In this document: in pieces, positions 33,013-42,970 of the stretch
How the letters are laid out: the number at the start of each line of letters is the position of its first letter
Numbering within the stretch: position 1 is the stretch's first letter
DNA from: Bettongia penicillata ogilbyi
Lineage: Eukaryota > Chordata > Mammalia > Diprotodontia > Potoroidae
DNA: 64,000 nt
Reading direction: 5' to 3'
Assembly (NCBI GenBank): GCA_023548195.1
Contig: JAJHZJ010000575.1
Span: 1,491,454-1,555,453, forward strand
The notes under the pieces: model-generated
What the model saw: the letters and a program-made list of their open reading frames with translations, nothing else
What the model was told of the DNA's origin: nothing
Database searches by the model: none
Translations under genes and position numbers: made by a program

Positions 33013-33575
33013 TTTATTTTATTTTATTTTATTCTGAACTTCAGAAATGAAGTAAGCATTTCCATTACATAGTAGAATAGAAAAAAAGATGATTGTACAT
33101 GGAAGCGTTCCCATCCATAAGTAAATATTCTTGAGTTACGTTCATCAGTGAAAGGATGTCTACTGGTTCCAAAAGTCATTCTTTATGTTTTTGACCTACC
33201 TACCTTGAGCTCTAAGGATGTCTGTCCATCATCTTCCTCATTTCTGGTGAGGAAATGTTCATCTTTCTATAGCTGCCTTAGGTCAGTGGGCCCTTTGGTC
33301 CATGGATATTGCGAAGCTTTTTGTTAGAATCTTTCCAGATCTGATATAATCAGTCTCCGTTGCAGGTCCAGAAGTTTACATCAGAACTGGCATTGCAAAA
33401 TGTTCAAGGCCTTGAACATCTTCCCATTCACCTGCGATTTCAAGATGACAGGAAGTCTCAGTGTAATCAGCTGGATTTTACTCTTTGATGTGTTCATGCT
33501 TATGGTGTCTTGGCTGGAGAAGACCAAGGTATGGGTAGACATGGCCATCATCTACTAGTTCAATGTGACCTCCAG
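33013..33575 (-). pseudogene. Decayed LINE resembling the R4/Dong (RLE) class
   Basis: One minus-strand frame from about 33,565 to 33,190, broken only by in-frame stops, reads YPYLGLLQ, then HKHEHIKE, then LEHFAMPVLM-stop-TSG, then MDQRAH-stop-PKAAIER and WTDILRAQGR. The spacing and residues match the RT thumb and following region of R4/Dong-type non-LTR elements. That class has the pattern YLG..Q, H..MKE, ...AMPVL.Y..G, H.PKAD.ER and GGRGL.D. L1, L2 and RTE differ at these points. The proposed 3' end has a (TAAAA)n-like tail on the minus strand (plus strand 33,014-33,034). It is 5'-truncated and dead. Confidence 0.6.
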
Positions 33576-33774
33576 GTTTAGACCTCAGTTTCCATCTTTC
33601 CATGGTTTATTGTTATTAATATTATTGTGATTATTAGGATGAACAATGAAAAGATCAATAGGATGATGTGAGAAAAAATATACTGGCAAATGGTGGCACC
33701 ATATTAAGAGATGCATAAACCTCCATTCGGGGAACAAACTGTGACAAAAATTGATTTACCCACATGGCAGATGC

Positions 33775-34000
33775 CATCCCACTCTATCTTTCCTAATAGA
33801 AGCAGACTTCTCCCCTGCATGTTCCCTGCCACATAGGGCAGCTACCCTAATATTATTCTAAGAAAACTCCTTATTCTTGTTATCTCCCCTGCCATATGGA
33901 CTTTCAAACCATTCACCTTGAACCTAAATCCTTAGGTATCTTCTCCCTCAGTGTGTGAGCTCATTAAGCACACTGACCATTTTCTTTTTGTATACTAGAG
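33775..34000 (+). repeat. L2 3' end relic, sense
   Basis: Weak blocks such as ccctcagtgtgtgagctcat and gaccattttctttttgtat resemble the L2 terminal 'gtgagctccttgag...gactgttttttgtat' region. The terminus is missing, and the next SINE follows at once. Confidence 0.5.
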
Positions 34001-34002
34001 AC

Positions 34003-34258
34003 AGTGAAGTGGTGCCACAATGCACCCAGTGCACCAGAGTCAAGAAGACTTAAGTTCTAACACGGCCTCAGACCTCTATTAGCTGTATGATCCTGGGCAC
34101 TTAATTTAACTTAATTTCTGTCTGCCTGGGCTTTTATCTATTAAATGGGGATGATAACAGCACTTGCCTCCCAGGGGTTTTGTAAAAATTCAATGTGATA
34201 ATATTTGTAAAGCGCTTAGTAGAGTGCATGGAATGTAGTAGATGCTTAATAAATATTT
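34003..34258 (+). repeat. THER1/MIR SINE, complete to its L2-type tail
   Basis: It runs from gtgaagtggtgccacaatgc through ctgtatgatcctgggcactt and ttaaatggggatgataaca to agcgcttagtagagtgcatg and gatgcttaataaatatttg. The TTCC array starts four bases later. Confidence 0.88.
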
Positions 34259-34261
34259 GTT

Positions 34262-34366
34262 TTCCCCTCTCTTCCTCCTTCCTTCCTTCTCTCTTTCCTC
34301 CTTCCTTCCTTCCTTCCTTCCTTCCTTCCTTCCTTCCTTCCTTCCTTCCTTCCTTCCTTCCTTCCT
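34262..34366. repeat. (TTCC)n microsatellite
   Basis: About 68 bp of pure TTCC (about 34,298-34,366) has a CT-rich left shoulder and lies directly 3' of a MIR tail. The EGRK/LPSF ORFs come from it. Confidence 0.97.
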
Positions 34367-34393
34367 CAAGGATTGACACAGTTCTTGGCACAT

Positions 34394-34542
34394 TGTTCAG
34401 TTATTCAGTTGTGTCTGACTCTTCATTACCCCATAGTGGAGTTTTCTTGGCAATGATACTGAGGTGGTTTGCCATTTCCTTCTCCAATGGATTAAGACAA
34501 GCAGAGTTTAAGTGACTTGTCCCTGGTTGCAGCCAGTAAGTG
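34394..34542 (-). repeat. Mar1-type SINE, 5'-truncated, with target-site duplication
   Basis: Antisense tail words (gttgtgtctgactcttcatt, ttgccatttccttctccaat) run to aagtgacttgtccctggttg, after which the head is absent. The 11-bp repeat tcttggcacat brackets it (34,383-34,393 and 34,543-34,553). Confidence 0.85.
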
Positions 34543-34659
34543 TCTTGGCACATAGCAGACGATTCATTCTTTCATTCATTCTCAAAGCATCATTGTGCAA
34601 AGGATTTTTATTATCATCACTGTAGGAAATTCTTCTAATGTCAGAGACAGATCTTAGAC

Positions 34660-34800
34660 TCAGTATCTATGACCTAGAGACAGGCCTGAAGCAATAGTGC
34701 TTAACTGGCACATGGCCACTCAGAGACAGAGACAGAATTAGAATCCATATTTTTCTTGATTTATAACCAGGCTTCTTCTTCTTCTAAGCCTTTCTATCTC
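34660..34800 (-). repeat. MIR-like SINE, antisense, decayed
   Basis: Recognisable only from acatggccactcagagac and agacagaattagaatccat in antisense order. The borders are rough. Confidence 0.45.
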
Positions 34801-34924
34801 AGAAGCACTATTGTCCCACTGAAAATATGAAACTGCTTAATCTAAGCTTTTTTTTTTAATTTAGGAGAATAAGTGTTCTTTGCAGAGAAAGAAAATTGGG
34901 AAATGCAGTGAAGGTAAAGGGAGG

Positions 34925-35045
34925 TTTTGTGTGTGTGTTTGTGTGTGTGTATACATGTATGTAATACATATATATATAATCTTCCATTTTTAAATAATAT
35001 ATACATACATATGTACATACATATATAAACTTATATTAAATATAC
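34925..35045. repeat. (GT)n/(AT)n/(ATAC)n simple-repeat region
   Basis: Short GT runs pass into mixed ATAC and TA patches with islands between. No coding content. Confidence 0.8.
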
Positions 35046-35094
35046 ATTGAATTGAAAATTAATTTCTTTAATTACCCAAGATAAAACAAGGACC

Positions 35095-35222
35095 GATAGA
35101 ATATAAGTTCATGAGGGCTAATCTTTCACTTTTAGCTTTGCATCCCCAGCATCTAGCACCCCTGCTGAGTGGTGCTCAGATAGTAAGCCCTTTGAAAATG
35201 TTTGTTGGGTCATTAATTGAAT
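35095..35222 (+). repeat. L2 3' end, sense
   Basis: It shows agttcatgagggctaatc, then tgcatccccagcatctagca and a degraded 'gtgctcagatagtaagcc' and 'aatgtttgttgg' end. Confidence 0.7.
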
Positions 35223-35927
35223 TGCAGAGCCAGTATAGCATGATTGAGTAGAACACCCCTAAGAAGTGTAACCCAGCATCTCTTTGAACGCTTACAAGGA
35301 CTGAATATTGCCCCACCCCCCCAAATTTTCCCGTTCCATTGTTAGGCAGTTATCAATGTTGGGCAAATCTTTTATTGACTTAAAATCAATTTCCCTGTAA
35401 CTTCCATCCATTGGTCTTTACTTGAATGTGACAATGTTTTAGATAAAAATAATCACATTTTTTCACTTTTCTGGAATTGTCCAAATCTCCTTGAGGTTTT
35501 GGCTAAGTAAATTGGTTGAAGTCATTCTGTTAATGTAGCCTTGGTGGAATTTTGTGAAAAGAAGCCTATCTCTGCCTGATTTCCAGTCATTTACAACATG
35601 ACCTTCTCGTGCTCCACTGCTCTCCACTAACCTGCTCTGAGAACAGCCTAGCTGCTGTTTCACTGCCAGTTCAGGGCTGTAATTTGATCTAATTGACTTG
35701 AAGTATGTTATGGCCCTAATGATTAAATCTCTGTTGTTTTTTAATAAGAAATAGGCGGCATTTTAACAGGACAGAAAACGTCAACAACCTGGAAGAGGTA
35801 GAAAATATTAATCAACCGGCAGAAGGCAGCAAATATCCCATGTTAATAGTGCTCCAAGCTTATTTGGGAATTAAGAGGATCAGTGGGAAGGGCAGAAGAT
35901 ATGCAGTTAAGGAGTTAACTTGTTTTT
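35223..35927. other. Repeat-free stretch, possible conserved noncoding element
   Basis: About 700 bp contains no repeat I recognise. The part 35,690-35,925 is AT-rich with TAAT/ATTAA motifs (gccctaatgattaaatctc, aaatattaatcaaccggc). It resembles enhancer-like noncoding DNA in composition only. The 66-codon minus frame is not recognised. Confidence 0.3.
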
Positions 35928-36137
35928 ACAAATGATATCATATTCCATCTTTATAACAACCCTGGGTTTTATGTGTTATCATATTAATTTTACAGATGAG
36001 GAAACTGAGGCAAAGAGAGGTTAAATGATTTGACCCAAATCACTCAGCTAGTAAGTATCTAAAGTCAAATTGGACCATAGTTGTTCCTGACTCCAAGCCC
36101 AGCACTCTATCCCATGTGCCACCGTGTTGCCTTGATA
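35928..36137 (-). repeat. MIR SINE, antisense
   Basis: It has ttttacagatgaggaaactg, ggcaaagagaggttaaatga and the head end ccagcactctatcccatgtg in clean antisense order. Confidence 0.85.
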
Positions 36138-36149
36138 GAAATGGATGAG

Positions 36150-36310
36150 GAATGACGAATACATCGTCAGAAATGAGAGATGAGTTGTTTTGTTTGGCTT
36201 AATAGAATTTTGTTTTGTTTCATTACAAGGGAGTTGCTTGTGGGAGATCTTTACTGGGAAATCACAGTGATGTAATTATACTTTAAGTAAAACATTTATA
36301 AAATGAAATT
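36150..36310 (+). repeat. L1 3' UTR fragment, sense (weak)
   Basis: The words tttgttttgtttcattaca, agggagttgcttgtgggaga and cacagtgatgtaattatact resemble the sense 3' UTR of a marsupial L1. It is short and diverged. Confidence 0.4.
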
Positions 36311-36354
36311 AAAAGCTACTTTGACTTGAAATTTAGAACACTGGATTCTTTTCA

Positions 36355-36418
36355 TACAGTCCTAGACGTATAGATGGAAGGGACTTGGAGACATCAAATC
36401 CAACCCTCTCATCCCTTT
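36355..36418 (-). repeat. MIR fragment, antisense
   Basis: The block gatggaagggacttggagac with caaatccaaccctctcat is the antisense 3' part of the MIR variant. The rest is absent. Confidence 0.6.
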
Positions 36419-37449
36419 GGATTTAATTGAATTGTCTTTAATTAGCCTACATCTATTTTCCTTACTCACTGGAAAAAAAATAGAGAAAAAAACTCTTCCA
36501 GCCAAAGTGCATAGCCAAGTCAAATAAACTCTGCCATACTTCATCATCTCCCACATGACTGCACAAAATTGCTTACATTGCTTACGTATTAGGAGGGCCC
36601 CCAAACTGAACTTCAGGCCTCATTTGCCACTTATTTTACCTTATTTTAGTGCTTAACTTCCAGGCATAATGATTTTGTTATTTAGAAATTCAAACATTCA
36701 GAGACACAGTAGGAAATTTACATTTGAAACATCAAAACAACACCCAAGTCACTCAACGGCACAAGTGACAGAAAAGCAATGAGCAGCAAGCCCCAAACCT
36801 CACTTCCCCTGTGACCCGGCTGTAGGCGTCCTCTTGGACAAGCCAGGATGAGTCATTGCAGCTGTTGCCTTCCTTCCTTCCCTACCCCCACCTGCCTTCC
36901 CCATGACCGTTCATTCCATCTCCTGTGGGAATTCTGTCTGCCTTTGGATTCAATGCGGACAGTGTTGAAACCAAGAGGATCCTAAACCATGGCCATCTCT
37001 GAGAAAAAGCTGGAAACTGCTTAAGATTGTCATGGAATCTCAGTCTTCTCTGGGGCACACTGAGGTCTTTCTCAAAGTCCTACCTATGGTTTTGTCTTTG
37101 ACTTTTGAATCTGTGTTTGCTTCCTTATCCAATGTATTCATGGCTCTTTTCCCAAATAGGTTGACTATAACGCATGTCTGTAAATGCCAGGAAAATAGCT
37201 CACCTGGGAACTGAACACAAATAAAATTTACAATTTGATATAGACTGTGTTGTAGATTCTGTGGGATGTTTTTGGAATAGTACCTAAAATGATCTTTAGT
37301 GCTTGACAAATTAAGTGTTGGAACAGCTGCCCAAATAATAGTGTGTCTTACAAATAAAATGATGTCATTCTTTCATTCATTAAAATGTTTCACAAAGTAG
37401 ACCAAAAGTATTTTTTGCAGAGAACTGAACTAGGATTAGTGAGTGGGAT
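36419..37449. other. Unique sequence
   Basis: No gene or repeat is recognised. Several CpGs remain at 36,815-36,960 (for example gtgacccggctgtaggcgtc). Short frames at 37,032-37,309 lack domains. Confidence 0.5.
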
Positions 37450-38345
37450 ATCTGAGGGACATCTCAAACTCAGTGAGTCATAAATAGAACTCATTGTATC
37501 TTCCTCCAAACCTTCTCTTCTCCCTGATTTCCCCTTTTCTGTTGAGGGTACCACCATTCTTCCAGTTAAGTTCAAAATGTTAGGGTCACGTGAACTTTTC
37601 CTACTCTTCCTCCCTATCCAATCAGTTGCCAGGTCTTGTTGTTTTGTTCAGAACATCTCTGCCATCCATCTGCTCTCGATTCACACAACTATCTATCACA
37701 TCAGGCATCCATCACCTCCGACCTGGAATATTTGCAATGCCCTCATAATTTGTCTCCCTCTTTCTAGAGTCTACACATTCCAATCCATCCTTCACACGTC
37801 TACCAAACTAATATTTCTGAAGCATAGGTCTGACTATTTTACTCCCTTTCTCAATAAGATCTAAGGGGTTGCCTCCCACCTCTAGGATAAGGTGAAAACT
37901 TCTTTCTTAGTCATTCGTTGGCTCAAGTCTGGCTTTCCAGGCTTCCTGAACATTACCTTCCCTCATGTACTCTACGTACCAGCCAAATGACATCCATCTC
38001 CCACATTTGTCTTTGCACAGGTGGACCTCCATGTCTTCCATGTACTTCCTCCCCCTGCTTCACAAAATTGCTAACTTCCTCTTATGTTCAGATCAAGAGC
38101 TCAAGTACCATTTTCTAGGGCAATCTATCCTGATTTTTGTCATTTCTTTTGTCTCCCCTTCCCCAAATTACTTGTACTTTGCATACATTTGATATTTACT
38201 TATCTGTATTCATATTGTTTCTTCCGATGACATTTAAGTTCCTAAAGAGTAGCAGTTGATTAGCTTTTGTCTTCCTATGCCCAGTGCCTAGTACAATGAT
38301 TGGCCCATGATAGGTGCTTATTGAATACCTATTGGATCAATGGAT
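37450..38345 (+). pseudogene. L2 LINE ORF2 C-terminal part and 3' end, sense, about 0.9 kb
   Basis: Sense L2 blocks follow in order: gggacatctcaaactcagtg, gagggtaccaccattcttcc, ccaatcagttgccaggtctt, gcatccatcacctccgacct, gactattttactccctttct, gcccagtgcctagtacaatg and aggtgcttattgaat. This is the longest uninterrupted L2 in the window. The ORF is broken by many stops. Confidence 0.88.
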
Positions 38346-38764
38346 TAACTGTCCTTATATAAAGAAGTTCAATAACTCCCCATCAATATGGCATTGCTTT
38401 GAGTTACTTTCATCATGGTGCTGGATTCTCTTTAAACCATCCAACCTTTTTCATTTACTTTGCCTTTTGACCCTCAAGGTGTATTTGCAGTACAGTGCAC
38501 TAGGGTAAACCTGCATGTGGTCTATGACTATAGAATGGGACTAACTGAGCCATTCATGTAGTTACAGGGAATTTTACTTGACCAAATAACCTTTAAAAAT
38601 TATCACTGCATTTTAAGTATACCCTCCCCTTTCTCCTGTACTTCTGTCTTTTGGGAAATCTTCAAGATTTCAAGTAATACTGATAACTGGCCTTCCTTGA
38701 AATATCTCTGGAAAGAACCTGTAAGAGATGGGATATTTTTTAAGTTTTTCTTATTAGTTACTAC
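38346..38764. other. Unique sequence
   Basis: Nothing recognisable was found between the L2 end and the next MIR. Confidence 0.45.
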
Positions 38765-38960
38765 TCAGAATCATAGAATGCTAGAGATGGAAGAGAAGCT
38801 TGGAGATTACCTCATTTATTGTGTACTTTATGATTTAGGAGATTGAGGCACTTGTAGCTTCTGTGACTGAAACTTTGTGAATAGAAGAACTGGGGCTAGA
38901 GCCCCTGCTCCTTGATTCCCAGGTTGTCCCATGATTCCAGATTGCGGTCATTTCCCCTGG
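38765..38960 (-). repeat. MIR SINE, antisense
   Basis: Starts tcatagaatgctagagatgg and aagagaagcttggagattac, then a decayed 'gagattgaggcac' core and an antisense head. This is the common marsupial MIR variant. Confidence 0.72.
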
Positions 38961-39317
38961 CTAAATATTTCATTAGTGATGTTTCTGTCATAGCCTGAGG
39001 AGGCAGAAGGAAACTGGGGACGCTAGCAAGCTGATTGACAGAAGTAATTTACCAGAAGACTAATTATTCTGCAATCTTGGGAGAGATCAAGAGGAGACAG
39101 AAGCATATTCAAGATTCCTCCAACGGAATCTGCAAAGGAAGAGAATTCCAAATATGCCAAATATGTTTCCTAAATTTCAAGTTCTATTGTAGTCGCATCT
39201 GCAAATCTTGCATTTAAAGGGAGACCTAGTGAACAGTCATTGGAGCATTTATCTGTTGATTAATTTAGCTTGTTACTTGCACCAAAACTGTGATTTTATT
39301 GGTTTAGTTAATTTCTG
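38961..39317. other. Unique sequence
   Basis: No gene or repeat is recognised. The 60-codon plus frame at 39,035-39,217 has no domain. Confidence 0.45.
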
Positions 39318-39565
39318 GGAGGGCAGGTAGGTAGTGCAGTGGTTAGAGCACAGCCTGGAGTCAGAAAAGTTCCTCTTTCCAAGTTCAAGTCTGGCCTTAG
39401 ACACTTACTAGCTGTGTAATCCTGGGCAAGTCACTTAACACTGTTTACCAGTTTTCCTCATCTGTAAAGTGAGCTGGAGAAGGAAATGTCCACCACTCCA
39501 GTATCTTTGCCAAGAAAACCCCAAATGGAGTCATGAAGAGTCAGATATAACTCAAACCTGTTGTT
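39318..39565 (+). repeat. Mar1-type SINE
   Basis: It has agggcaggtaggtagtgcag, atcctgggcaagtcacttaa, gtgagctggagaaggaaatg and tgccaagaaaaccccaaatg, ending at gtcagatataactcaaacc. Confidence 0.9.
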
Positions 39566-39689
39566 AAGGCATTCTCCCAAAGTTGCAATTATGTCTTCGA
39601 AGACTTGCCTAGGGCAGTAAGGTAAAACTCAAATAGAAACAGGGGCCTGTACTTAAGGATCTCTGTGGGCCACAGAGTGGATTAGCTTT

Positions 39690-40010
39690 AAAATATGTGA
39701 AGAATTCAGAGAAATGTGGAAAGATGTGTATGAATTGATACCTAGGGAAATGAGCAGAACCACAAGAACAGTACATCCAGTGGCTACCATATTGTAACTG
39801 AAAATCTCGTTAAAATGAACCTGTTACCATGAGTAACATGAAAAAGCAATGAAGGTCTCAGAGATGAGCCAACAGAGCATTTTGATTTTCCTTCCTCCTG
39901 GCCCTGCCTTACAGCAGAAGCTTTGAGTCTAGGAGGACAGAATCTTGTAGACATTATCAAATGCAATCACTCTGTTGGATATTTTTGCACAATTGCTTTT
40001 CTTTGACAAA
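39690..40010 (+). repeat. L1 3' region fragment, sense
   Basis: The sequence gatgtgtatgaattgatacc with gggaaatgagcagaaccaca, then agaacagtacatccagtgg, corresponds to the sense L1 ORF2 C-terminus/3' UTR junction. The terminus is indistinct. Confidence 0.65.
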
Positions 40011-40154
40011 ATGGAGGCTTACAACAGAAGGGTGTACAAGTGAGGAAGAGAAGTCAACAGATGAACCAGAAAAGGCCTCATCTCTAAGGTTTCTTTTTCT
40101 GCTGCCATTTGAACACAAGAGAGAGCAAATCCAGGGCTCTCACCTCACCTCAAG

Positions 40155-40235
40155 AAAGTCAACTGGAATTTATTAAGAGCCTTCTACATATCAGGCATTG
40201 TGTCAAAAAGAGATAAAAGAGTCATAGGCTTCTGT
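40155..40235 (-). repeat. L2 3' terminal fragment, antisense
   Basis: It contains ggaatttattaagagccttc and acatatcaggcattgtgtca only. Confidence 0.65.
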
Positions 40236-40261
40236 AAATGGAATAGCTCTAAGCCTATTGA

Positions 40262-40397
40262 ATACAGGGCTTTTTAGAATTTTGATTTTTTTACAGACTC
40301 CTTGAGTAGTCTATTAAATTCTATGTAGATCCCCGGTCAGATGAATGCTTTTAAATACATCAAATAAATACCTAGGATGGCAAAGGAAACTATTTTG
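40262..40397. mobile_element. hAT-like DNA transposon remnant, truncated
   Basis: The body words gatgaatgcttttaaatac, aataaatacctaggatggc and aaaggaaactatttt match the 28.3 kb element. Its right part is replaced by the adjoining SINE, so only one end remains. Confidence 0.55.
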
Positions 40398-40622
40398 TGG
40401 TTCTTCACTCCAACTCTTTGTGACTCCATTTGGAGTTCTTTTGGCAGAGATACTGGTTTGTCATTTTCTTCTCCAGCTCATTTTACAGATAGGAACTGAG
40501 GCAAACATGGTTAAGTGACTTGTCCAGGGTCACACAGCTAGTATCTGAGGCCAGATTTGAACTCATGAAGAGGAGTCTTCCTAGCTTCAGATCCATCAGT
40601 CTATGCTTTGTGCCATCTTGGT
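40398..40622 (-). repeat. Mar1-type SINE, antisense
   Basis: Order: caactctttgtgactccatt, cattttcttctccagctcat, gtgacttgtccagggtcaca, then a tRNA-like end at catcagtctatgctttgtgc. It truncates the hAT-like remnant at its left. Confidence 0.85.
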
Positions 40623-40931
40623 TAGTAAAAATAAACATGTACTATAATTGTTTTTCCCATCCAAATCCTGTAATTCCTTTTGTCACTTAGTTAACCCCCT
40701 ATCTAAGCTGAATCCCTCTGAGGGATATGAGTGATATTGGCCCTTTGTCTTGGTGATTGAGGGCCATGGGTCAGGGACCCTGGTGGATGGGTCAGTTATA
40801 CCTGTAAGAGGCTCTTAAAGGTTCTGGTGTAAAGGGATAATTTTAGTTTTGGTTTGAGTAAACTCCAAGTTGTGACTCCCATTAGACGGGAGGAGGGAGA
40901 GGTTTAGGTCCTGGAGGCACAATGCAGTAAT

Positions 40932-41250
40932 TGTTGCTGTGTTTGTCCTTCATTGTTGAAGAAGACTATGCCATCAGAGAAATGATGACATGACTTGCAC
41001 TTGACTTTGTTTTGAGTGAGGGAGGGCTGTGCAGGTCACCAACCTCACTTCTCCTCTAGAGCCATTTGAATCCAGAGACCTGATATTCATCAGGATTACT
41101 GGAGATGACTCAGGATGAGGCAATAGGGGCTAAATGACTTGCCCAAGGTCACACAGCTAGTGAGTGTCAAGTATCTGAGGTGAGATTTGAACTCAGGTCC
41201 TCCTGACTCCTGCACTGGTGCTCTATCCACTGCACCACCTAGTTGCCCTT
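40932..41250 (-). repeat. WSINE/WALLSI-type SINE with 13-bp target-site duplication
   Basis: A full-length antisense copy. The perfect direct repeat acaatgcagtaat lies immediately on each side (40,919-40,931 and 41,251-41,263). Its 3' end has little of the (AC)n tail present in the 23.0 kb copy. Confidence 0.93.
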
Positions 41251-41263
41251 ACAATGCAGTAAT

Positions 41264-41600
41264 AGTGATGGAGGAATGAAGCATCTGGGGCTTAGCTATA
41301 CTGTGCAGTGGAGTAGACCAGCAGAATCATCGATGGCTTGGAGGGGAGGTACCAAAAGCACTGTCTGTGCTGAGGAAGTATCACCAGCTGCCTTGAGGCC
41401 AGCCCCAGTCTCTTTCTCAGACAATTCTTACTTACCTTGGCCCTGCTTGTTGTTATAGATAAATTCTGAGAGGTGCTTTGTTCCTATAAAACTGGGTTGC
41501 AGAACAAATGACTTCTTAGAACTAAAGGGAGACTTGTTTCTTGTTCTCTGTGTAATTAAAATAAATCCTTGCATTATTAAACTAAAAAGCTAAAAAGCAC
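41264..41600 (+). other. Possible solo LTR 3' part
   Basis: A TATA-like ctataaaactggg (near 41,486) is followed about 75 bp later by aattaaaataaatccttgc (AATAAA near 41,562). That spacing is typical of R in an LTR. The SINE at 40,932-41,250 would then have inserted into its U3. No clear TG...CA ends or family are visible, so this stays a candidate. Confidence 0.3.
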
Positions 41601-41781
41601 CCAGAAAGATGTGCAAGGGCATTATCATAAGCACATGATAATACACCTGTATGCTTCTTGTCATGTTTACTCAATGTGTTTTTCCTCCCGGGGGAACTTA
41701 GGACCTTTGGATGGACTACAGGTTAGTCAGTTTTGCCAAGGCTTAACCTCAGCTGACATTATAAATATACAAGTTCTCCTG

Positions 41782-42015
41782 GTTTGGGGGTCTACTGCAG
41801 TTAGACCTGGAGTCAAGACAACTTAGTTCAAAGCCAGCCTCAGATACTTCCTAACCATGTGATCCTGAGCAAGTCAATTGACCATTGTGTGTCTCAGTTT
41901 CCTCAGCTGCAAAATGGAGATTTTATACCATCACCAATCTCTGAGTGTTGTGAAGACCAAAAGGGATTTGTAAGGCACTTAGCACAGTACCTGACACATA
42001 GTAGGTGCTGTAGGA
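41782..42015 (+). repeat. THER1/MIR SINE
   Basis: It shows ctggagtcaagacaactta, tgtctcagtttcctcagctg, gtaaggcacttagcacagta and acatagtaggtgctgtagg in sense order, with a complete L2-type tail. Confidence 0.87.
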
Positions 42016-42028
42016 ATGAGAATGATCA

Positions 42029-42536
42029 TGGCTACAGTCTAAGGGCAGAGGTCGGACTCAGGAGAGGGGATCGAGTGTGAAAGAATTCACTTAGATGACA
42101 TTCTTTTAAGCCATCTATTTACATGGAAACACATGGACCTTTACTGTAGCCATGGGACTGAGTAAAGAACCTGGCATTTGTGGGGGACCAGATTTATATA
42201 AATGTTCAGGATGATGATGTAGTTTTAGAGTTCTTATGTTGGTCAAAGATTAAGGGCAGGATGGGGAGGGTTTATGATAAGAATTTCAGGATTTTATGGT
42301 TGATTAAAAATTAAGGACAGAGAAGGGGGGACACAGGATGAGGGAGAAAAGAGTAATTCTTTTGATGTAAGTTAAGGAGAAGTTTTATATCTTTCAAGAT
42401 AAGGTCAAAAGAACTTTAGAATACTCTCAGGTTACAGGATGATCTACAGAATGAGCCCCCCCTAAAGGGCCTTAAAAATACCAAAAAAGCAAACTTTAAT
42501 ATTCTTCTCAACCTCTAGGGTGCCATTTGTTTACAC
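42029..42536 (-). other. LTR-like stretch, antisense (candidate)
   Basis: On the minus strand it could begin TGTGTAAAC near 42,536 and end CTGTAGCCA at 42,029, with a TATA-like catttatataaat at about 42,195-42,205. No AATAAA or target duplication is clear. The alternative is unique DNA between a MIR and a low-complexity region. Confidence 0.25.
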
Positions 42537-42554
42537 ATTATAAGTTATATATTA

Positions 42555-42723
42555 ATGTATGATGATGACGATGATGGTAATGATGGGGATGATGTCTCCA
42601 GTCTATTTGGTGTTGACTTCTTTCTCTTCCTCTTCTTCCTTGTCCTCCCTCTCCCCCTTACTCTTATTCTTCATTTTCTTCCTTCCTTTCCTCCTCCTCT
42701 TCCTTTTTTCTCCCCCCTTTCTT

Positions 42724-42780
<57 letters not shown>

Positions 42781-42970
42781 TCCTCCCCCCTCCTTTTCTT
42801 CTTCCTCCTCCTTTTCCTTCACCTCTTTTCCTTCCTCCCCTTGCTCCTTTACCTTCATCTCCTTCTCCTCCTCTGCCTTCACCTTCTCCTTCACCTTCAC
42901 CTTCTCCTTTTTCTTCTTCCTCTTCTTTTTCTTTCTCTTCCTTTTCTTCTTCTCCTTCTCTCTTTTCTTG
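42555..42970. repeat. GAT/ATC and CT-rich low-complexity region
   Basis: A GAT-rich patch (42,557-42,598) leads into CT-rich sequence that encloses a pure (ATC)n run of about 19 units (42,724-42,780). The frames across it (up to 146 codons, with poly-His, poly-Ile or poly-Asp) are artefacts of the triplet repeat. Confidence 0.95.
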
